Source of the DNA: Pseudomonadota bacterium
GTDB taxonomy: Bacteria; Pseudomonadota; Gammaproteobacteria; Pseudomonadales; Pseudohongiellaceae
Direction of reading: 5' to 3'
Length of the DNA stretch: 64,000 bases
Assembly (NCBI GenBank): GCA_027592275.1
Contig: JAQCKF010000021.1
Span: 1 to 64,000, forward strand
A model generated the notes under the pieces. It ran no database searches. It had not been told where the DNA came from and saw nothing but the letters and a program-made list of their open reading frames with translations. Position 1 is the first letter of the stretch. The number at the start of each line of letters is the position of its first letter. This document shows, in pieces, positions 25,971-35,097 of this stretch. The position numbers were made by a program, and so were the translations under genes.

Positions 25971-26198
25971 CTAGACATCACCTGTGTCATCAAACTCTGC
26001 CCGGATATTTTCATTTACGTTTCTTCTCTCCCTAAAACCCTCAAAGTCGGTGCTATTAAAGTCAAAGTAAGGATTCTCGAACTCGATAACTCTCGCTTTG
26101 CGACCAGTAATCATTCCCTCCGTCACCAAGACCCCCATGTAGACAATCAACGTGACTACTAGGAGTGTATAGCGGTTCCTTAATATTAAATCTTTCAT
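25971..26198 (-). CDS. Small single-pass membrane protein of the ABC operon
   Basis: 75 residues: one transmembrane helix near the N-terminus (YTLLVVTLIVYMGVLVTEGMI) and a polar, acidic C-terminal part rich in Asn, Asp and Phe. It follows the permease gene by 12 bases and CTAGGAGGAGAAAGGC precedes its ATG, so it is a genuine, translated gene. Probably an accessory component or partner of the ABC permease; no family is recognised. Confidence 0.7.
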   Translation of the reverse strand: MKDLILRNRYTLLVVTLIVYMGVLVTEGMITGRKARVIEFENPYFDFNSTDFEGFRERRNVNENIRAEFDDTGDV

Positions 26199-26210
26199 GC
26201 CTTTCTCCTC

Positions 26211-27065
26211 CTAGTCCGTAAAGCGTCGCATAAATACTGCGCCCGCGATCAGTATAGAGCCAACCACAATTCCGAAAAGTGTATCGTAATTAAAAACCCT
26301 CTCGAATACGCTTTGAAACTCGAAGATTAGATATTGATTTGGATCTGAGGTTTGCGACGCCACCCAATTCGCCAAAAACTGCGTGCCGAATATAAAATCT
26401 TCGAGAAACCCTACGAGTATCAAGACACCAGCAGCCCATAGCAGAGGGGTCTTCTTCGCGAATGCCGAGAATAGAAGCAACCAACCTACGGATGGAAGCA
26501 ACCACAGACCGGTCACGACTGCAGAAATATAGATCAGTACAAGGCTGGCAATAGCAGCTAGGAACAGATAGCCAATGCCCACCAGATCCACGTCGTTGCT
26601 GATGCCTAGTATTGTTAACCAGACCATTGCTATCAGATACATCGCAAATATAATCAAAACGTAGAAAATTGGCGCAACCAAGACAATAGCAACGATTTTG
26701 GAAAGCACCGTTTGAAGATTCGAGACAGGCATAGACTGCCAGAACAAAACACTCATCTCTTTTCGATCTTGATACAAGGTATTGATGAGGTAAATAACGC
26801 TACACACATAGAGCGTTAGGTAGAAGGGGATCGCCAATAACATGATAAATGGCGCCATATCGAATGGCGACAACCCATCAAATAAAACCGATACGAAGAG
26901 CAACCCTTCGGCCAATTGGCTCTGATCTATCTGCATAGCTACCCATATCGTCGCCACTAAAAGAAGCAAGGCGACTACGACTGGGGCACCAATAAATATA
27001 TTTCGGTGCTCTAGCACTTCTCGCTTTAACAGCGCGTAGAATTGAAGTACTGCAAATTTATCCAT
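26211..27065 (-). CDS. ABC transporter permease
   Basis: 284-residue membrane protein with six predicted helices, of the ABC-2/YtrC-like type: LEHRNIFIGAPVVVALLLLVATIWVAM, a large outer loop, then DRKEMSVLFWQSMPVSNLQTVLSKIV, a coupling loop typical of ABC-2 permeases. It overlaps the ATPase gene by 8 bases, so they are coupled. Such GntR/ATPase/permease sets export antimicrobials or respond to cell-wall or envelope stress; the substrate is not deducible. Confidence 0.85.
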   Translation of the reverse strand: MDKFAVLQFYALLKREVLEHRNIFIGAPVVVALLLLVATIWVAMQIDQSQLAEGLLFVSVLFDGLSPFDMAPFIMLLAIPFYLTLYVCSVIYLINTLYQDRKEMSVLFWQSMPVSNLQTVLSKIVAIVLVAPIFYVLIIFAMYLIAMVWLTILGISNDVDLVGIGYLFLAAIASLVLIYISAVVTGLWLLPSVGWLLLFSAFAKKTPLLWAAGVLILVGFLEDFIFGTQFLANWVASQTSDPNQYLIFEFQSVFERVFNYDTLFGIVVGSILIAGAVFMRRFTD

Positions 27066-27918
27066 GTTTTTCTTCCTTCAACTTAGCTACAAACAGATCG
27101 GCAACACTTGGGGTGTGCAACTCGCCCAGCATCTTAAGCTGTTCTCTAGGAACGGATTCGAAAGTGTAAGAATTTTTCCCGAGCAATTTGCGAACATAGA
27201 TAGGCTGAAGTGCATCAGCCTGCTCTAGCTTGTCTGCATCAACTAGAACTTCGGTATAGATATCGGACAGGTCGGACATTGAGGAATCGAGAACTATCTT
27301 GCCTTTATTTATAAACACGAGATGCGAGAGCAAGGTCTCTATTTCTTCTACCTGATGCGTGCTGATAATGATCGTTCTATTCCCATCGTAAAAATCGTTA
27401 AGCAAACGATCGTAAAATTCTTTCCGGTAAATTATATCCAAGCCAAGTGTCGGTTCATCGAGAACAAGTAATTGAACTTCAATCGCCATCACTAGAGCGA
27501 GATGAAGTTGTGTCACCATCCCTTTAGATAAATCTTTAATACGCTTATTCGCAGGAATGTCAGTAGTACTGAGAAATTTCTCCGCCTTCTTGCGATCGAA
27601 TCTAGGGTGCACTGCTTCCACATAATCTATTACATGAGAAACTTTGAGCCATTTCGGCAGAATACCCACGTCTGCTATAAAACAGACATCCTCCATTAAT
27701 TTGTGGCGCGAAATTCGAGGGTCGCGACCGACAACACTAAGCTCACCATCAACATCGCAGAGTCCTATCAGCGCTTTAAGAGTTGTCGTCTTACCTGCAC
27801 CGTTAGGACCAATCAGCCCACTGATCGCGCCTTTAGGGATAGTCAAATCCACCCCATCCAACGCAGTAAAGCTGCCATAGTTCTTCCTAAGCGATTTGGC
27901 TTCGACGATGTTACTCAT
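27058..27918 (-). CDS. ABC transporter ATP-binding protein
   Basis: 286 residues. Walker A GPNGAGKTT, Q-loop region with FIADVG, a signature-like LSKGMVTQLHLAL in place of the classic LSGGQ, Walker B LLVLDEPTLGLD and the H-loop in ISTHQVEE. The altered signature is normal for YtrB-type ATPases. It powers the permease that overlaps it by 8 bases and follows the GntR regulator by 25 bases in the same transcription unit. Confidence 0.92.
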   Translation of the reverse strand: MSNIVEAKSLRKNYGSFTALDGVDLTIPKGAISGLIGPNGAGKTTTLKALIGLCDVDGELSVVGRDPRISRHKLMEDVCFIADVGILPKWLKVSHVIDYVEAVHPRFDRKKAEKFLSTTDIPANKRIKDLSKGMVTQLHLALVMAIEVQLLVLDEPTLGLDIIYRKEFYDRLLNDFYDGNRTIIISTHQVEEIETLLSHLVFINKGKIVLDSSMSDLSDIYTEVLVDADKLEQADALQPIYVRKLLGKNSYTFESVPREQLKMLGELHTPSVADLFVAKLKEEKHG

Positions 27919-27943
27919 ACTCTACCCCCAGAATTCTTTATTT

Positions 27944-28303
27944 CTATTGATTCGTCTTGCTGCCAAGGAGTTCATCGATCTCCAAGCCCAGCCTCTCAAT
28001 ACGCTTAGCAATTTGTGGCCATTCCTGTTCAAGAAACTTTCTCCTTTCTTCGGTTGATAATTTATCCTGCGCGCCTGGTAAGACATACATTCCTAGCCCC
28101 CGTTTTTTCTCAACCAACTCTTCGTCGACTAATATCTGCATCGCTTTCGAAACAGTAATCGGATTAATACGCTGTTCGCTGGATATCTGCCGCACGGACG
28201 GTAAGGCATCCCCTTCACAGAGAACTCCATCCATAATGAGCTCTACCAGCTTGGCTCTAAGCTGAATATAGATAGGCTCTTTGTTGTTCCAATTGATTTC
28301 CAC
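27944..28303 (-). CDS. YtrA-subfamily GntR transcriptional regulator
   Basis: 119 residues: an N-terminal winged helix (PIYIQLRAKLVELIMDGVLCEGDALPSVRQISSEQRINPITVSKAMQILVDEELVEKKRGLGMYV) and a short C-terminal helical pair, the YtrA layout. YtrA regulators sit in front of ABC-2 transporter genes and repress them until an inducer binds. A 22-bp palindrome lies 22 bases upstream of its start and is a likely operator. The operon is GntR, ATPase, permease, small membrane protein. Confidence 0.92.
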   Translation of the reverse strand: MEINWNNKEPIYIQLRAKLVELIMDGVLCEGDALPSVRQISSEQRINPITVSKAMQILVDEELVEKKRGLGMYVLPGAQDKLSTEERRKFLEQEWPQIAKRIERLGLEIDELLGSKTNQ

Positions 28304-28324
28304 CGAGCGACTCCGCGTGATGTA

Positions 28325-28346
28325 GTGTTATACATAACTATAACAC
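28325..28346 (-). promoter_or_regulatory. Putative YtrA/GntR operator palindrome
   Basis: GTGTTATA, six bases, TATAACAC is a perfect dyad 22 bases upstream of the GntR start codon. GntR-family operators commonly have GT...AC at the ends of a palindrome, and YtrA-type operators match this form. It overlaps where the promoter of the operon should lie, which fits autorepression. Confidence 0.7.
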
Positions 28347-28474
28347 CATATCAGCAAAGAACAAGAAGAATTATTTCCTGGGGATAGGAGAAGGCATAGA
28401 TAAGATATTAGATGAAAAACATATCCCATCCATTTGAATTATAGAGAAATAAATATCAATAGAAGTTGAGAATC

Positions 28475-29680
28475 CTAGCTCTGACGGCGCTCAAGTATTG
28501 TTTCGCTGCTCAATAGCTTTTGAATTTCTTCGTCTGCGAAATCGAATTCGCGCAGGATCTGCTGGGTGTGTTCGCCGAACTTTGGTGGCTTATGCCTAAC
28601 CGAGCCTGGTGTGCGGGACAGCTTAATAGGCGTGCCGGTCATCTTGTACCAGCCATCTTCAATTACCATTTCGCGATGCTTTGTGTGGGCGTGATCCACT
28701 ACTTGCGCGGTATCGTGAATAGCGCCCGCCGCTAGCCCTGCATTGGCAAGACGATCGGCAATCTCACTGCCATCAATCTTCATCAAGCATGACTCTATTT
28801 CTGCCTTCAAGTCATCACGATTAGCTACGCGATCAATGTTATTTACAAACCTAGCGTCTGAAATTAACTCCTGCTTACCTAACTCGACACACATCTTCGC
28901 AAAAGCACGGTTGTTTCCTGCACCTACAAAAATATCTACCGTCTTCGTACGAAAGGTATCGTAGGGGCTAATATTCGGGTGAGCATTGCCAGTAGCTACC
29001 GGCACCTCCCCTGAATACAAATAATTAGGAATATGTGGATGCATCAATGAAACGGCGCAATCGTAGAGAGTCATATCCAGATACTGCCCTTGTTGCGACT
29101 TTTCTCTTTCCGCCATCGCCATCAGAATTGCAACGGCCGAGTACAGCCCAGTACCCATATCTACCATCGCTAAACCAAGCCTTGTGGGGCTGCTGCCCGC
29201 CTCGCCGTTTATACTGAACCATCCTGCCATGGCCTGAATAATTGCATCGTATCCAGGGTGTCCGCCCCAAGGACCATCGCTACCGAATCCACTAACTCTG
29301 CAGTGAATTAGTCTCGGAAACTTCCCTTTTAATACGTCTTCATAGCCAAGACCCCAATTTTCCATGGTGCCTGGTTTGAAATTTTCGATAACCACGTCTG
29401 CTTTTTCCAGCAGCTTCAACAGCACCGCCTGACCATCGGGTTTCGAAAGGTCCAAGCCCATGGAGCGCTTGTTTCGATTTACTCCCAGAAAGTAAGCAGA
29501 GTCTTTATCAACAAAGGGAGGGCCCCAATCTCGAGTCTCGTCTCCGCGAGGAGGCTCAATCTTGATTATTTCGGCACCATGATCGCCCAACATCTGAGTG
29601 CAGTAAGGCCCACCCAAAACTCTCGACAGATCGATGACTAGTTTGCCCTTAAGAGCACCATCATTGGAATTAGTAAACAC
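28475..29680 (-). CDS. CaiB/BaiF family CoA-transferase (family III)
   Basis: 401 residues. Family III enzymes swap CoA between carboxylic acids. Seen: GKLVIDLSRVLGGPYCTQMLGDHGAEIIKIEPP at the N-terminus, NRNKRSMGLDLSKPDG, VVIENFKPGTMENWGL, and VDMGTGLYSAVAILMAM with the catalytic Asp, plus FVGAGNNRAFAKMC. Full length. It is on the same strand as the catabolism operon but the GntR/ABC operon lies between them. It may activate the same carboxylic substrates; the pairing is inference. Confidence 0.9.
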   Translation of the reverse strand: MFTNSNDGALKGKLVIDLSRVLGGPYCTQMLGDHGAEIIKIEPPRGDETRDWGPPFVDKDSAYFLGVNRNKRSMGLDLSKPDGQAVLLKLLEKADVVIENFKPGTMENWGLGYEDVLKGKFPRLIHCRVSGFGSDGPWGGHPGYDAIIQAMAGWFSINGEAGSSPTRLGLAMVDMGTGLYSAVAILMAMAEREKSQQGQYLDMTLYDCAVSLMHPHIPNYLYSGEVPVATGNAHPNISPYDTFRTKTVDIFVGAGNNRAFAKMCVELGKQELISDARFVNNIDRVANRDDLKAEIESCLMKIDGSEIADRLANAGLAAGAIHDTAQVVDHAHTKHREMVIEDGWYKMTGTPIKLSRTPGSVRHKPPKFGEHTQQILREFDFADEEIQKLLSSETILERRQS

Positions 29681-29808
29681 GTTGGATACCTGAATTTTCT
29701 GCTGACTATCGCTGCAGGGTTGATTAGCTTAGTGGATAGTGAGGATACGGCACCGCCGACGCCGGTTCAAGCCCCTGTAGTAGTGTCTGCGCAGAGATAA
29801 AGAAAACT

Positions 29809-30723
29809 CTAAACAACCTCCCCTAGCAGCTCACGGTTTAGCCCTTCTCTGCGAATCAATATCTTAAGCTGCTGTAGCGCCTCAATCTGAATTTGTCTAA
29901 CCCTTTCACGTGTGAGGCCCACTTCTACACCCACGTTCTCCAGTGTGTCGGTGTCAAAGCCTCTCAATCCAAACCGTCTACAGATAATTTCTCGCTGCTT
30001 CTCGGAAAGTTGCTGTAACCAACACTCTATTCGAGCGCGCATCTCAGAGGTTTGAACGTGATTCCTTGGGTTCTGTTTTGACTCTGCACTTAGCATATCC
30101 ACCACCGCAGTTTCCGAATCAGCGGCGGCCGGCGCATCCACAGAGCTTATACCCTCATTCAGAATCATCAGCCTCTCTATATCCAACCGCGAACAACCTG
30201 TCGACTCTGCGATTTCGAGACTGCCCGCCTCGTGTCCCGTTTCTCTAACGTAGTCTCGCTGCACACGAAGGAAGCAGTTCAGTCGCTTAACAATATGCAC
30301 AGGCAAGCGAATAGTTCTCGCCTGATTCATCAAACCACGTTCAATATTTTGCCGAATCCACCAAGTCGCATAAGTCGAGAAACGAAAACCCTTCTCCGGA
30401 TCGAATTTCTCCACTGCATGAATCAATCCCAGATTACCCTCCTCTATTAAGTCGAGTAGACAGAGCCCACGATTGAGATAGCGTCGAGCAATTTTTACAA
30501 CCAGGCGTAGATTGCTTTCAATCATCCTGCGCCTGCTGGCACTATCTCCGCGCAGCGCGCGACGCGAATAGAACACTTCTTCTTCTGCGGACAGCAGAGG
30601 CGTGTGACCAATTTCTTTAAGGTAGAGCCGCGTGGCATCTAGAGTGGTGTCTGTCGGTTTAGCAGCGGTGCTTTGCGATTTCTGAGAATCGCTAGGATCT
30701 AGCGTCAATTTTTTATTATTCAT
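29809..30723 (-). CDS. rpoS: RNA polymerase sigma factor RpoS
   Basis: About 304 residues. It matches RpoS in region 1.2 ([32 protein letters not shown]), region 2 ([57 protein letters not shown]), region 3 ([14 protein letters not shown]) and region 4 ([31 protein letters not shown]). It directs stationary-phase and stress transcription. The ATG at 30723 is chosen because AGAAGGAG precedes it and the usual N-terminus begins there; an upstream open frame to 30780 is less likely. In most gammas rpoS follows nlpD; here it stands between a CoA-transferase gene and ubiC, which is unusual. Confidence 0.95.
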   Translation of the reverse strand: MNNKKLTLDPSDSQKSQSTAAKPTDTTLDATRLYLKEIGHTPLLSAEEEVFYSRRALRGDSASRRRMIESNLRLVVKIARRYLNRGLCLLDLIEEGNLGLIHAVEKFDPEKGFRFSTYATWWIRQNIERGLMNQARTIRLPVHIVKRLNCFLRVQRDYVRETGHEAGSLEIAESTGCSRLDIERLMILNEGISSVDAPAAADSETAVVDMLSAESKQNPRNHVQTSEMRARIECWLQQLSEKQREIICRRFGLRGFDTDTLENVGVEVGLTRERVRQIQIEALQQLKILIRREGLNRELLGEVV

Positions 30724-30876
30724 GCAGAGACTCCTTCTCTGTAGACAAATAATCCGGCGAACACATCCATTGTGTTCCACTGCTTGCGACTCACAACTAT
30801 CAGGACAAGGCGCGAGCGAGGATTACTTAACTAAAGTATAGAGCGCTTTGCGGAAAAGTCGAATCGATTGACACTA

Positions 30877-31443
30877 CTAATCCAAGATAGCAGGCAGAAA
30901 AAACTCGGCTACCATTATCGGCTTCTCGAAGAGATAGAAAAGACTACGTCTTCCCCATGAATCGCCTGCAATGGGAGTTATATCGATACCGCTCCTAATC
31001 AGATCGGGGTGGCTGAACAGATACTCGCCGAGTGGCTTTTCGTTCAACTCTAGCACACGCTTGAGTGGACCAGTCAGACTAAACTCAGGGATTAGCGTGT
31101 GCGCCAATACCCAAGGGGTATTATCGCCAACGAGCACCACTTTACGGGACCAGAATTTATGCTCTGCTGCCAATGGCCCAAAGCAGGAGCGAACGGCTGG
31201 GTTTGATAGCTGCAACCACTCCTGTCCACGGACCTCAACGCGAAAATCTCCGGCACTTTTCTGAATTAATAACTTGGTGAGCGAACTCGAGTCGAATAGC
31301 CATCGCCGCCAAGCATCAGCCGGAGGCGAGCGACGCTTTCCCTCACTCTGCCAGTCGAGATTTGAGTCCGAGATATCTGGGACGTCGAGAGACGAATTTT
31401 CGGACAGTAGATTGGAGTCTGCTTTCGATTGCAAAGGCATCAA
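30877..31443 (-). CDS. ubiC: Chorismate pyruvate-lyase UbiC
   Basis: Converts chorismate to 4-hydroxybenzoate plus pyruvate, the first step of ubiquinone synthesis. 188 residues; the UbiC domain is residues 40-188: WRRWLFDSSSLTKLL, then WSRKVVLVG (with a substrate Arg), PWVLAHTLIP, PLGEYLF, WGRRSLFYL and the active-site Glu in VAEFFLPA. The first 38 residues are a polar, Ser-rich extension longer than in E. coli. ubiA, normally next door, is not in this window. Short gap (about 150 bases) to rpoS. Confidence 0.9.
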   Translation of the reverse strand: MMPLQSKADSNLLSENSSLDVPDISDSNLDWQSEGKRRSPPADAWRRWLFDSSSLTKLLIQKSAGDFRVEVRGQEWLQLSNPAVRSCFGPLAAEHKFWSRKVVLVGDNTPWVLAHTLIPEFSLTGPLKRVLELNEKPLGEYLFSHPDLIRSGIDITPIAGDSWGRRSLFYLFEKPIMVAEFFLPAILD

Positions 31444-31468
31444 TTATCGAGGATGGCGGAAATGAATA

Positions 31469-31495
31469 CCCCGCACTACAAGTTGCAGTGCGGGG
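31469..31495 (-). terminator. Hairpin terminator at the end of the OMP relic
   Basis: CCCCGCACT and AGTGCGGGG pair in a 9-bp GC-rich stem; on the minus strand the downstream side is T-rich but not a clean T-run (TATTCATTT). It overlaps the stop codon of the outer-membrane protein relic and lies just upstream of the ubiC start. Confidence 0.55.
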
Positions 31496-31721
31496 CGGAT
31501 TTTGCAGTGAATGACCTAGCTGCAATACTAGCGCGGTCGGTGAAATCGTAGCCAATACCTAAAAAGTAGTTTAAATCTTCCTTGAGGCCAGTAGTATCAT
31601 CGAAATCCATCCATTGCAGTCCAGGTGCTATATAGAACTGGCCTTCATCGGCCAGGGCTGCGGGCGAGAGAAGCCCAACCGAGACGAGTAAAGCTGAAGA
31701 TAAATTGGTACGTAAACTCAT
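31476..31721 (-). pseudogene. Truncated outer-membrane beta-barrel protein
   Basis: An ATG at 31721 begins a Sec signal peptide (MSLRTNLSSALLVSVGLL, cleaved after ALA) followed by about 45 residues that match the first two strands of OmpA/OprF-type barrels: GQFYIAPGLQWMDFDD and LNYFLGIGYDFTDR. The open frame then runs into unrelated residues (AARSFTAKSAPHCNL) and stops inside a terminator hairpin. The rest of the barrel is missing, so an internal deletion has removed it. It lies directly upstream of ubiC. Confidence 0.6.
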
Positions 31722-31733
31722 AGTAGTTTCCAC

Positions 31734-32089
31734 ATTAGTAATCTAATGATTGGTTGAAAAAATTTGAGCGCATTATATTGATTTTCCTGCTTATAGATAG
31801 AGCTATTCTAACATTTCTACCCTTTTTTTCCTGATCTATCTCAAATCCGCCATAGCCATTAAAAAGCGGCAGCCCAATATCGGTGAGAAGCTTAGAAATA
31901 GAACGAAATACGGCCTTTTCACAAGCAACTAAAACACTCTATTTAGGCCGCTATCAAGCAGTTAGAGCTAGCCGCTGCACTGTCATACACATACAATATG
32001 CCCCTACTACAATGGCATCCCAGCAGTCTCTGATGATTGCCTCTGCGCAATTATAGGTAAACCATCGATCATGCATCAGGTATCTCAGC
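31734..32089 (+). promoter_or_regulatory. Intergenic region upstream of phoR with weak FNR- and Pho-like sites
   Basis: No gene or phoB remnant is visible in 355 bases. CTGATCTATCTCAA at 31831-31844 resembles an FNR/Anr site with two mismatches. CTGTCAT at 31980-31986 matches one Pho-box half, but the expected second half 11 bases later is poor (ATACAAT). Either site could drive phoR or the divergent OMP relic; both are weak calls. Confidence 0.3.
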
Positions 32090-33433
32090 TTGCAGAATTG
32101 GCGCTCTGAACTAAATCGGCTCTGCCTCCTATTATCACTGGCCACCGTCATAGGCTACGCCGTGGGTCATACCAGCTGGGTAATGCTGATCAGCCTCTGC
32201 GTCTACTCTCTGTCCAACCTCTATCAGCTGCGCCGCTTCAATCTCTGGCTGAACCGGGATTCTTCCGAAAGTGATTCCGAGCCCCCTGAAAGCTACGGAC
32301 TCTGGGGCGATATATTTGACGGTATTCACCGCTTGCAGAAGCAAGAGCGACGCGCAAGCTCCTATCTAGCCAATATAATCGACAAGGCTCAGGAATCGTC
32401 GGCCGCACTGGAGATGGCTGTTGTCATGATCAATAGGCAGGGCAATCTCGATTGGTGGAATTTCGCGGCGGAGAATTTACTCAGCCTACATTATCCAAAG
32501 GACCGCAATCAATCCATTACCAACCTCATCCGAAACCCTAGCTTCTCAGAGTACTTTCACAGCGAAAATTATGATGAGACTCTAAAAATGGAGGCCCCGG
32601 GGGAGAGCAGTAAGATACTCGAGTTTCAGATCGCCTTGTTTGGCGAAAATGAACGCATGATGATTGTCCGTGACATAACCCAACTACACCGCCTCGAATC
32701 CATGCGCAAAGACTTCGTCGGCAACGTATCCCATGAGCTGGGAACTCCGATAACCGTCATAAAGGGATATCTGGAAGCGATTCTCGACAATCTCGACGGA
32801 CTAGATGAGAAATGGCACAAACCTATGCGTCAGATGTGGCAGCAATCAATGCGCATGGAAAACATAGTACGAGACCTACTGATGCTCTCTAGCCTTGAGA
32901 CTACGGGGCTTACCAAAACACAGGATGTTATTGGGCTTCAGGGGTTATTTTCAGAAATCGAGAGTGACACTCAACAGATGTTCAAGGACAAAGCGCATAC
33001 CTTTGAGCTTGTCTGCCCTCCTTCCCTCGATATAGTTGGTAAACGGAGTGAGCTATACAGCGCCATCTCTAATTTGGTGGTAAACGCTGCCAAATACACG
33101 CCTGCTGGCGGGCATATCAATCTATGCGCTGACATAGGAACCGACTCTTTAGACATATCAGTAGCGGATAATGGCATCGGCATTGAAAATCATCACATTC
33201 CGAGGCTCACGGAACGCTTCTATCGAATTGATGGAAGTCGGTCTTCGGAAACTGGGGGAACCGGCTTGGGACTGGCCATCGTGAAACACATTCTGGCGAG
33301 GCACGAGGCCGAACTAGAAATCCAGAGCACCTATAGTGAAGGCAGCTGTTTCATCTGCAGGTTGCCATTAAGTAGGGTGGCATTAAGCTCAATCGACGAT
33401 GAAACGAGATTAGAAAGCACCGAGAAAGAATAG
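32090..33433 (+). CDS. phoR: Phosphate regulon sensor kinase PhoR
   Basis: Membrane histidine kinase that phosphorylates PhoB when phosphate is low and receives the signal from PstSCAB-PhoU. 447 residues: two N-terminal helices (about 10-50), a PhoR-type linker, a PAS domain (about 100-195), then the H-box NVSHELGTPITVIKGYLEA (H215), and the catalytic domain with N-box NLVVNAAKYTP, DNGIGI and GGTGLGLAIVKH. The H-box has Gly where nearly all kinases have Arg (SHELRTP). The start is a TTG; no ATG or GTG lies between it and the upstream stop. It faces phoU with a 19-base gap. phoB is not next to it. Confidence 0.93.
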   Translation: MQNWRSELNRLCLLLSLATVIGYAVGHTSWVMLISLCVYSLSNLYQLRRFNLWLNRDSSESDSEPPESYGLWGDIFDGIHRLQKQERRASSYLANIIDKAQESSAALEMAVVMINRQGNLDWWNFAAENLLSLHYPKDRNQSITNLIRNPSFSEYFHSENYDETLKMEAPGESSKILEFQIALFGENERMMIVRDITQLHRLESMRKDFVGNVSHELGTPITVIKGYLEAILDNLDGLDEKWHKPMRQMWQQSMRMENIVRDLLMLSSLETTGLTKTQDVIGLQGLFSEIESDTQQMFKDKAHTFELVCPPSLDIVGKRSELYSAISNLVVNAAKYTPAGGHINLCADIGTDSLDISVADNGIGIENHHIPRLTERFYRIDGSRSSETGGTGLGLAIVKHILARHEAELEIQSTYSEGSCFICRLPLSRVALSSIDDETRLESTEKE

Positions 33434-33452
33434 GAACCCGTGTAACGTATCT

Positions 33453-34175
33453 CTAATCTCCCGACACCTGGTCGGCGATATTTGCCAACGGAGCATGTCT
33501 GACATTCATACCTTTAACCAGATAGATGACGTGCTCAGAGATATTTTGCGCATGATCGCCAATGCGCTCTAGCGCTCGCAAGGCCCACAATAAATTCAAC
33601 ATGCGGCTAATGCTTCTTGGGTCTCCCATCATATAGGTAATCAGAGAGCGCATCGCGGAACCGTATTCGTTATCAACTAACAGATCGTCACTGGCTATTT
33701 CCAGCGCAGATTCGGCGTCATAGCGCGCGAAGGCATCTAGCGTCAGATTAACCATTCGAGTTACCCGATCGCCCAGATTCCTGAATTCCACAATACCCTC
33801 AGGGTAGTGCCCTTCCTCGGCCAGCTTAATTGCCATGCGCGCAATCTTAGAGGACTCGTCGCCGATTCTTTCGAGATCTCGAACCGTCTTTATGATGGTC
33901 AAAACTAAACGTAGATCGCTGGCCGCTGGCTGTCGTCGAGCAAGGATTAGATTGCACTCTTCATCGATCTTAATTTCCATAGAATCGATTACGTCTTCCT
34001 GCACCAAGACTTCGGCAGCTATAGCACTATCAGCAGAGGTAATCGCAACTAGTGCATCTGCCAACTGCTGCTCTACAGCACCACCCATTTCTAACAATTG
34101 GTTCTTGACGTCTTCCAACTCAGAATTAAACTGCTTGGAAATATGAGTGCTGGTACCTTCAGCTTGAGGGTTCAT
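33453..34175 (-). CDS. phoU: Phosphate signalling protein PhoU
   Basis: 240-residue cytosolic protein with two three-helix PhoU repeats, each with a metal-binding DxxxxD/E-type motif: first copy with MEIKIDEECNLILARRQPAASDLRLVLTIIKTVRDLERIGDESSKIA, second with RALERIGDHAQNISEHVIYLVKG. PhoU bridges the Pst transporter and PhoR and holds the kinase off when phosphate is plentiful. Last gene of the pstSCAB-phoU operon, 32 bases after pstB. Confidence 0.97.
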   Translation of the reverse strand: MNPQAEGTSTHISKQFNSELEDVKNQLLEMGGAVEQQLADALVAITSADSAIAAEVLVQEDVIDSMEIKIDEECNLILARRQPAASDLRLVLTIIKTVRDLERIGDESSKIARMAIKLAEEGHYPEGIVEFRNLGDRVTRMVNLTLDAFARYDAESALEIASDDLLVDNEYGSAMRSLITYMMGDPRSISRMLNLLWALRALERIGDHAQNISEHVIYLVKGMNVRHAPLANIADQVSGD

Positions 34176-34207
34176 TGTAAGCTCCTGTCAATAATGACTT
34201 GTTCGGT

Positions 34208-35071
34208 CTAACCGTAGCGGCCAGTAATATAGTCTTCAGTTTTTTTCTGCCGAGGGTTGGTAAAGATTGAATTCGTTGAATCGAATTCAACCATGTTACC
34301 CATGTACATGAAGGCGGTGAAGTCTGACACCCGCGCGGCCTGTTGCATGTTATGCGTGACTATGACGATCGTGTAATCAGTCTTAAGTTCGTTGATTAAC
34401 TCTTCGATCTTTAAAGTTGAGATTGGGTCCAACGCAGAAGCTGGTTCATCCAACAACAATACTTCTGGCTCTACCGCAATCGTTCTCGCAATAACCAAGC
34501 GCTGCTGTTGGCCTCCAGAGATACCAAGAGCACTATCATTCAGCCTATCTTTTACTTCGTCCCAAAGTGCAGCAGCCTTTAGGGATTTCTCTACCGCCTC
34601 ATCCAATACACGCTTCGAATTAATGCCCTGAATGCGCAGCCCATAGGCGACATTTTCATAGATAGACTTTGGGAAAGGATTAGGCTTCTGAAACACCATC
34701 CCTACCCGACGCCTTAGATCGGCGACATCGACAAATTTCTGATAAATATCATTTCCATCTAATGACACCAATCCTTCTATAACGCAGTCATCGACCAAGT
34801 CATTCATTCGGTTAAAACAACGAAGCAGGCTTGATTTACCGCAACCACTTGGCCCGATGAACGCTGTCACTCGCTGCTTTGGTATTGTCAGATTAATATC
34901 GATTAGTGCCTGCTTATCTTTCGAATAAAAAAGATTCAGGTTTTCAATGTCGATACAACTAGAGAGTGTCTCACCACCGGACTTGGTCTTATCGCCTAAA
35001 ACCGCCGACACATCCACTTTCATGGCTGGTGATGGCGCATCGTGGGGCTTCTTACTACTCATGTCATTCAT
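34208..35071 (-). CDS. pstB: Phosphate ABC transporter ATPase PstB
   Basis: 287 residues. Walker [11 protein letters not shown]-loop [20 protein letters not shown] (a PstB hallmark), signature [10 protein letters not shown], Walker [14 protein letters not shown] and H-loop VTHNMQQAA. An N-terminal extension of about 35 residues before [17 protein letters not shown] is a common feature of this lineage. Follows pstA by 26 bases. Confidence 0.97.
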   Translation of the reverse strand: MNDMSSKKPHDAPSPAMKVDVSAVLGDKTKSGGETLSSCIDIENLNLFYSKDKQALIDINLTIPKQRVTAFIGPSGCGKSSLLRCFNRMNDLVDDCVIEGLVSLDGNDIYQKFVDVADLRRRVGMVFQKPNPFPKSIYENVAYGLRIQGINSKRVLDEAVEKSLKAAALWDEVKDRLNDSALGISGGQQQRLVIARTIAVEPEVLLLDEPASALDPISTLKIEELINELKTDYTIVIVTHNMQQAARVSDFTAFMYMGNMVEFDSTNSIFTNPRQKKTEDYITGRYG

Positions 35072-35097
35072 CGCTATCTGATCCGTTTGAATAATTA

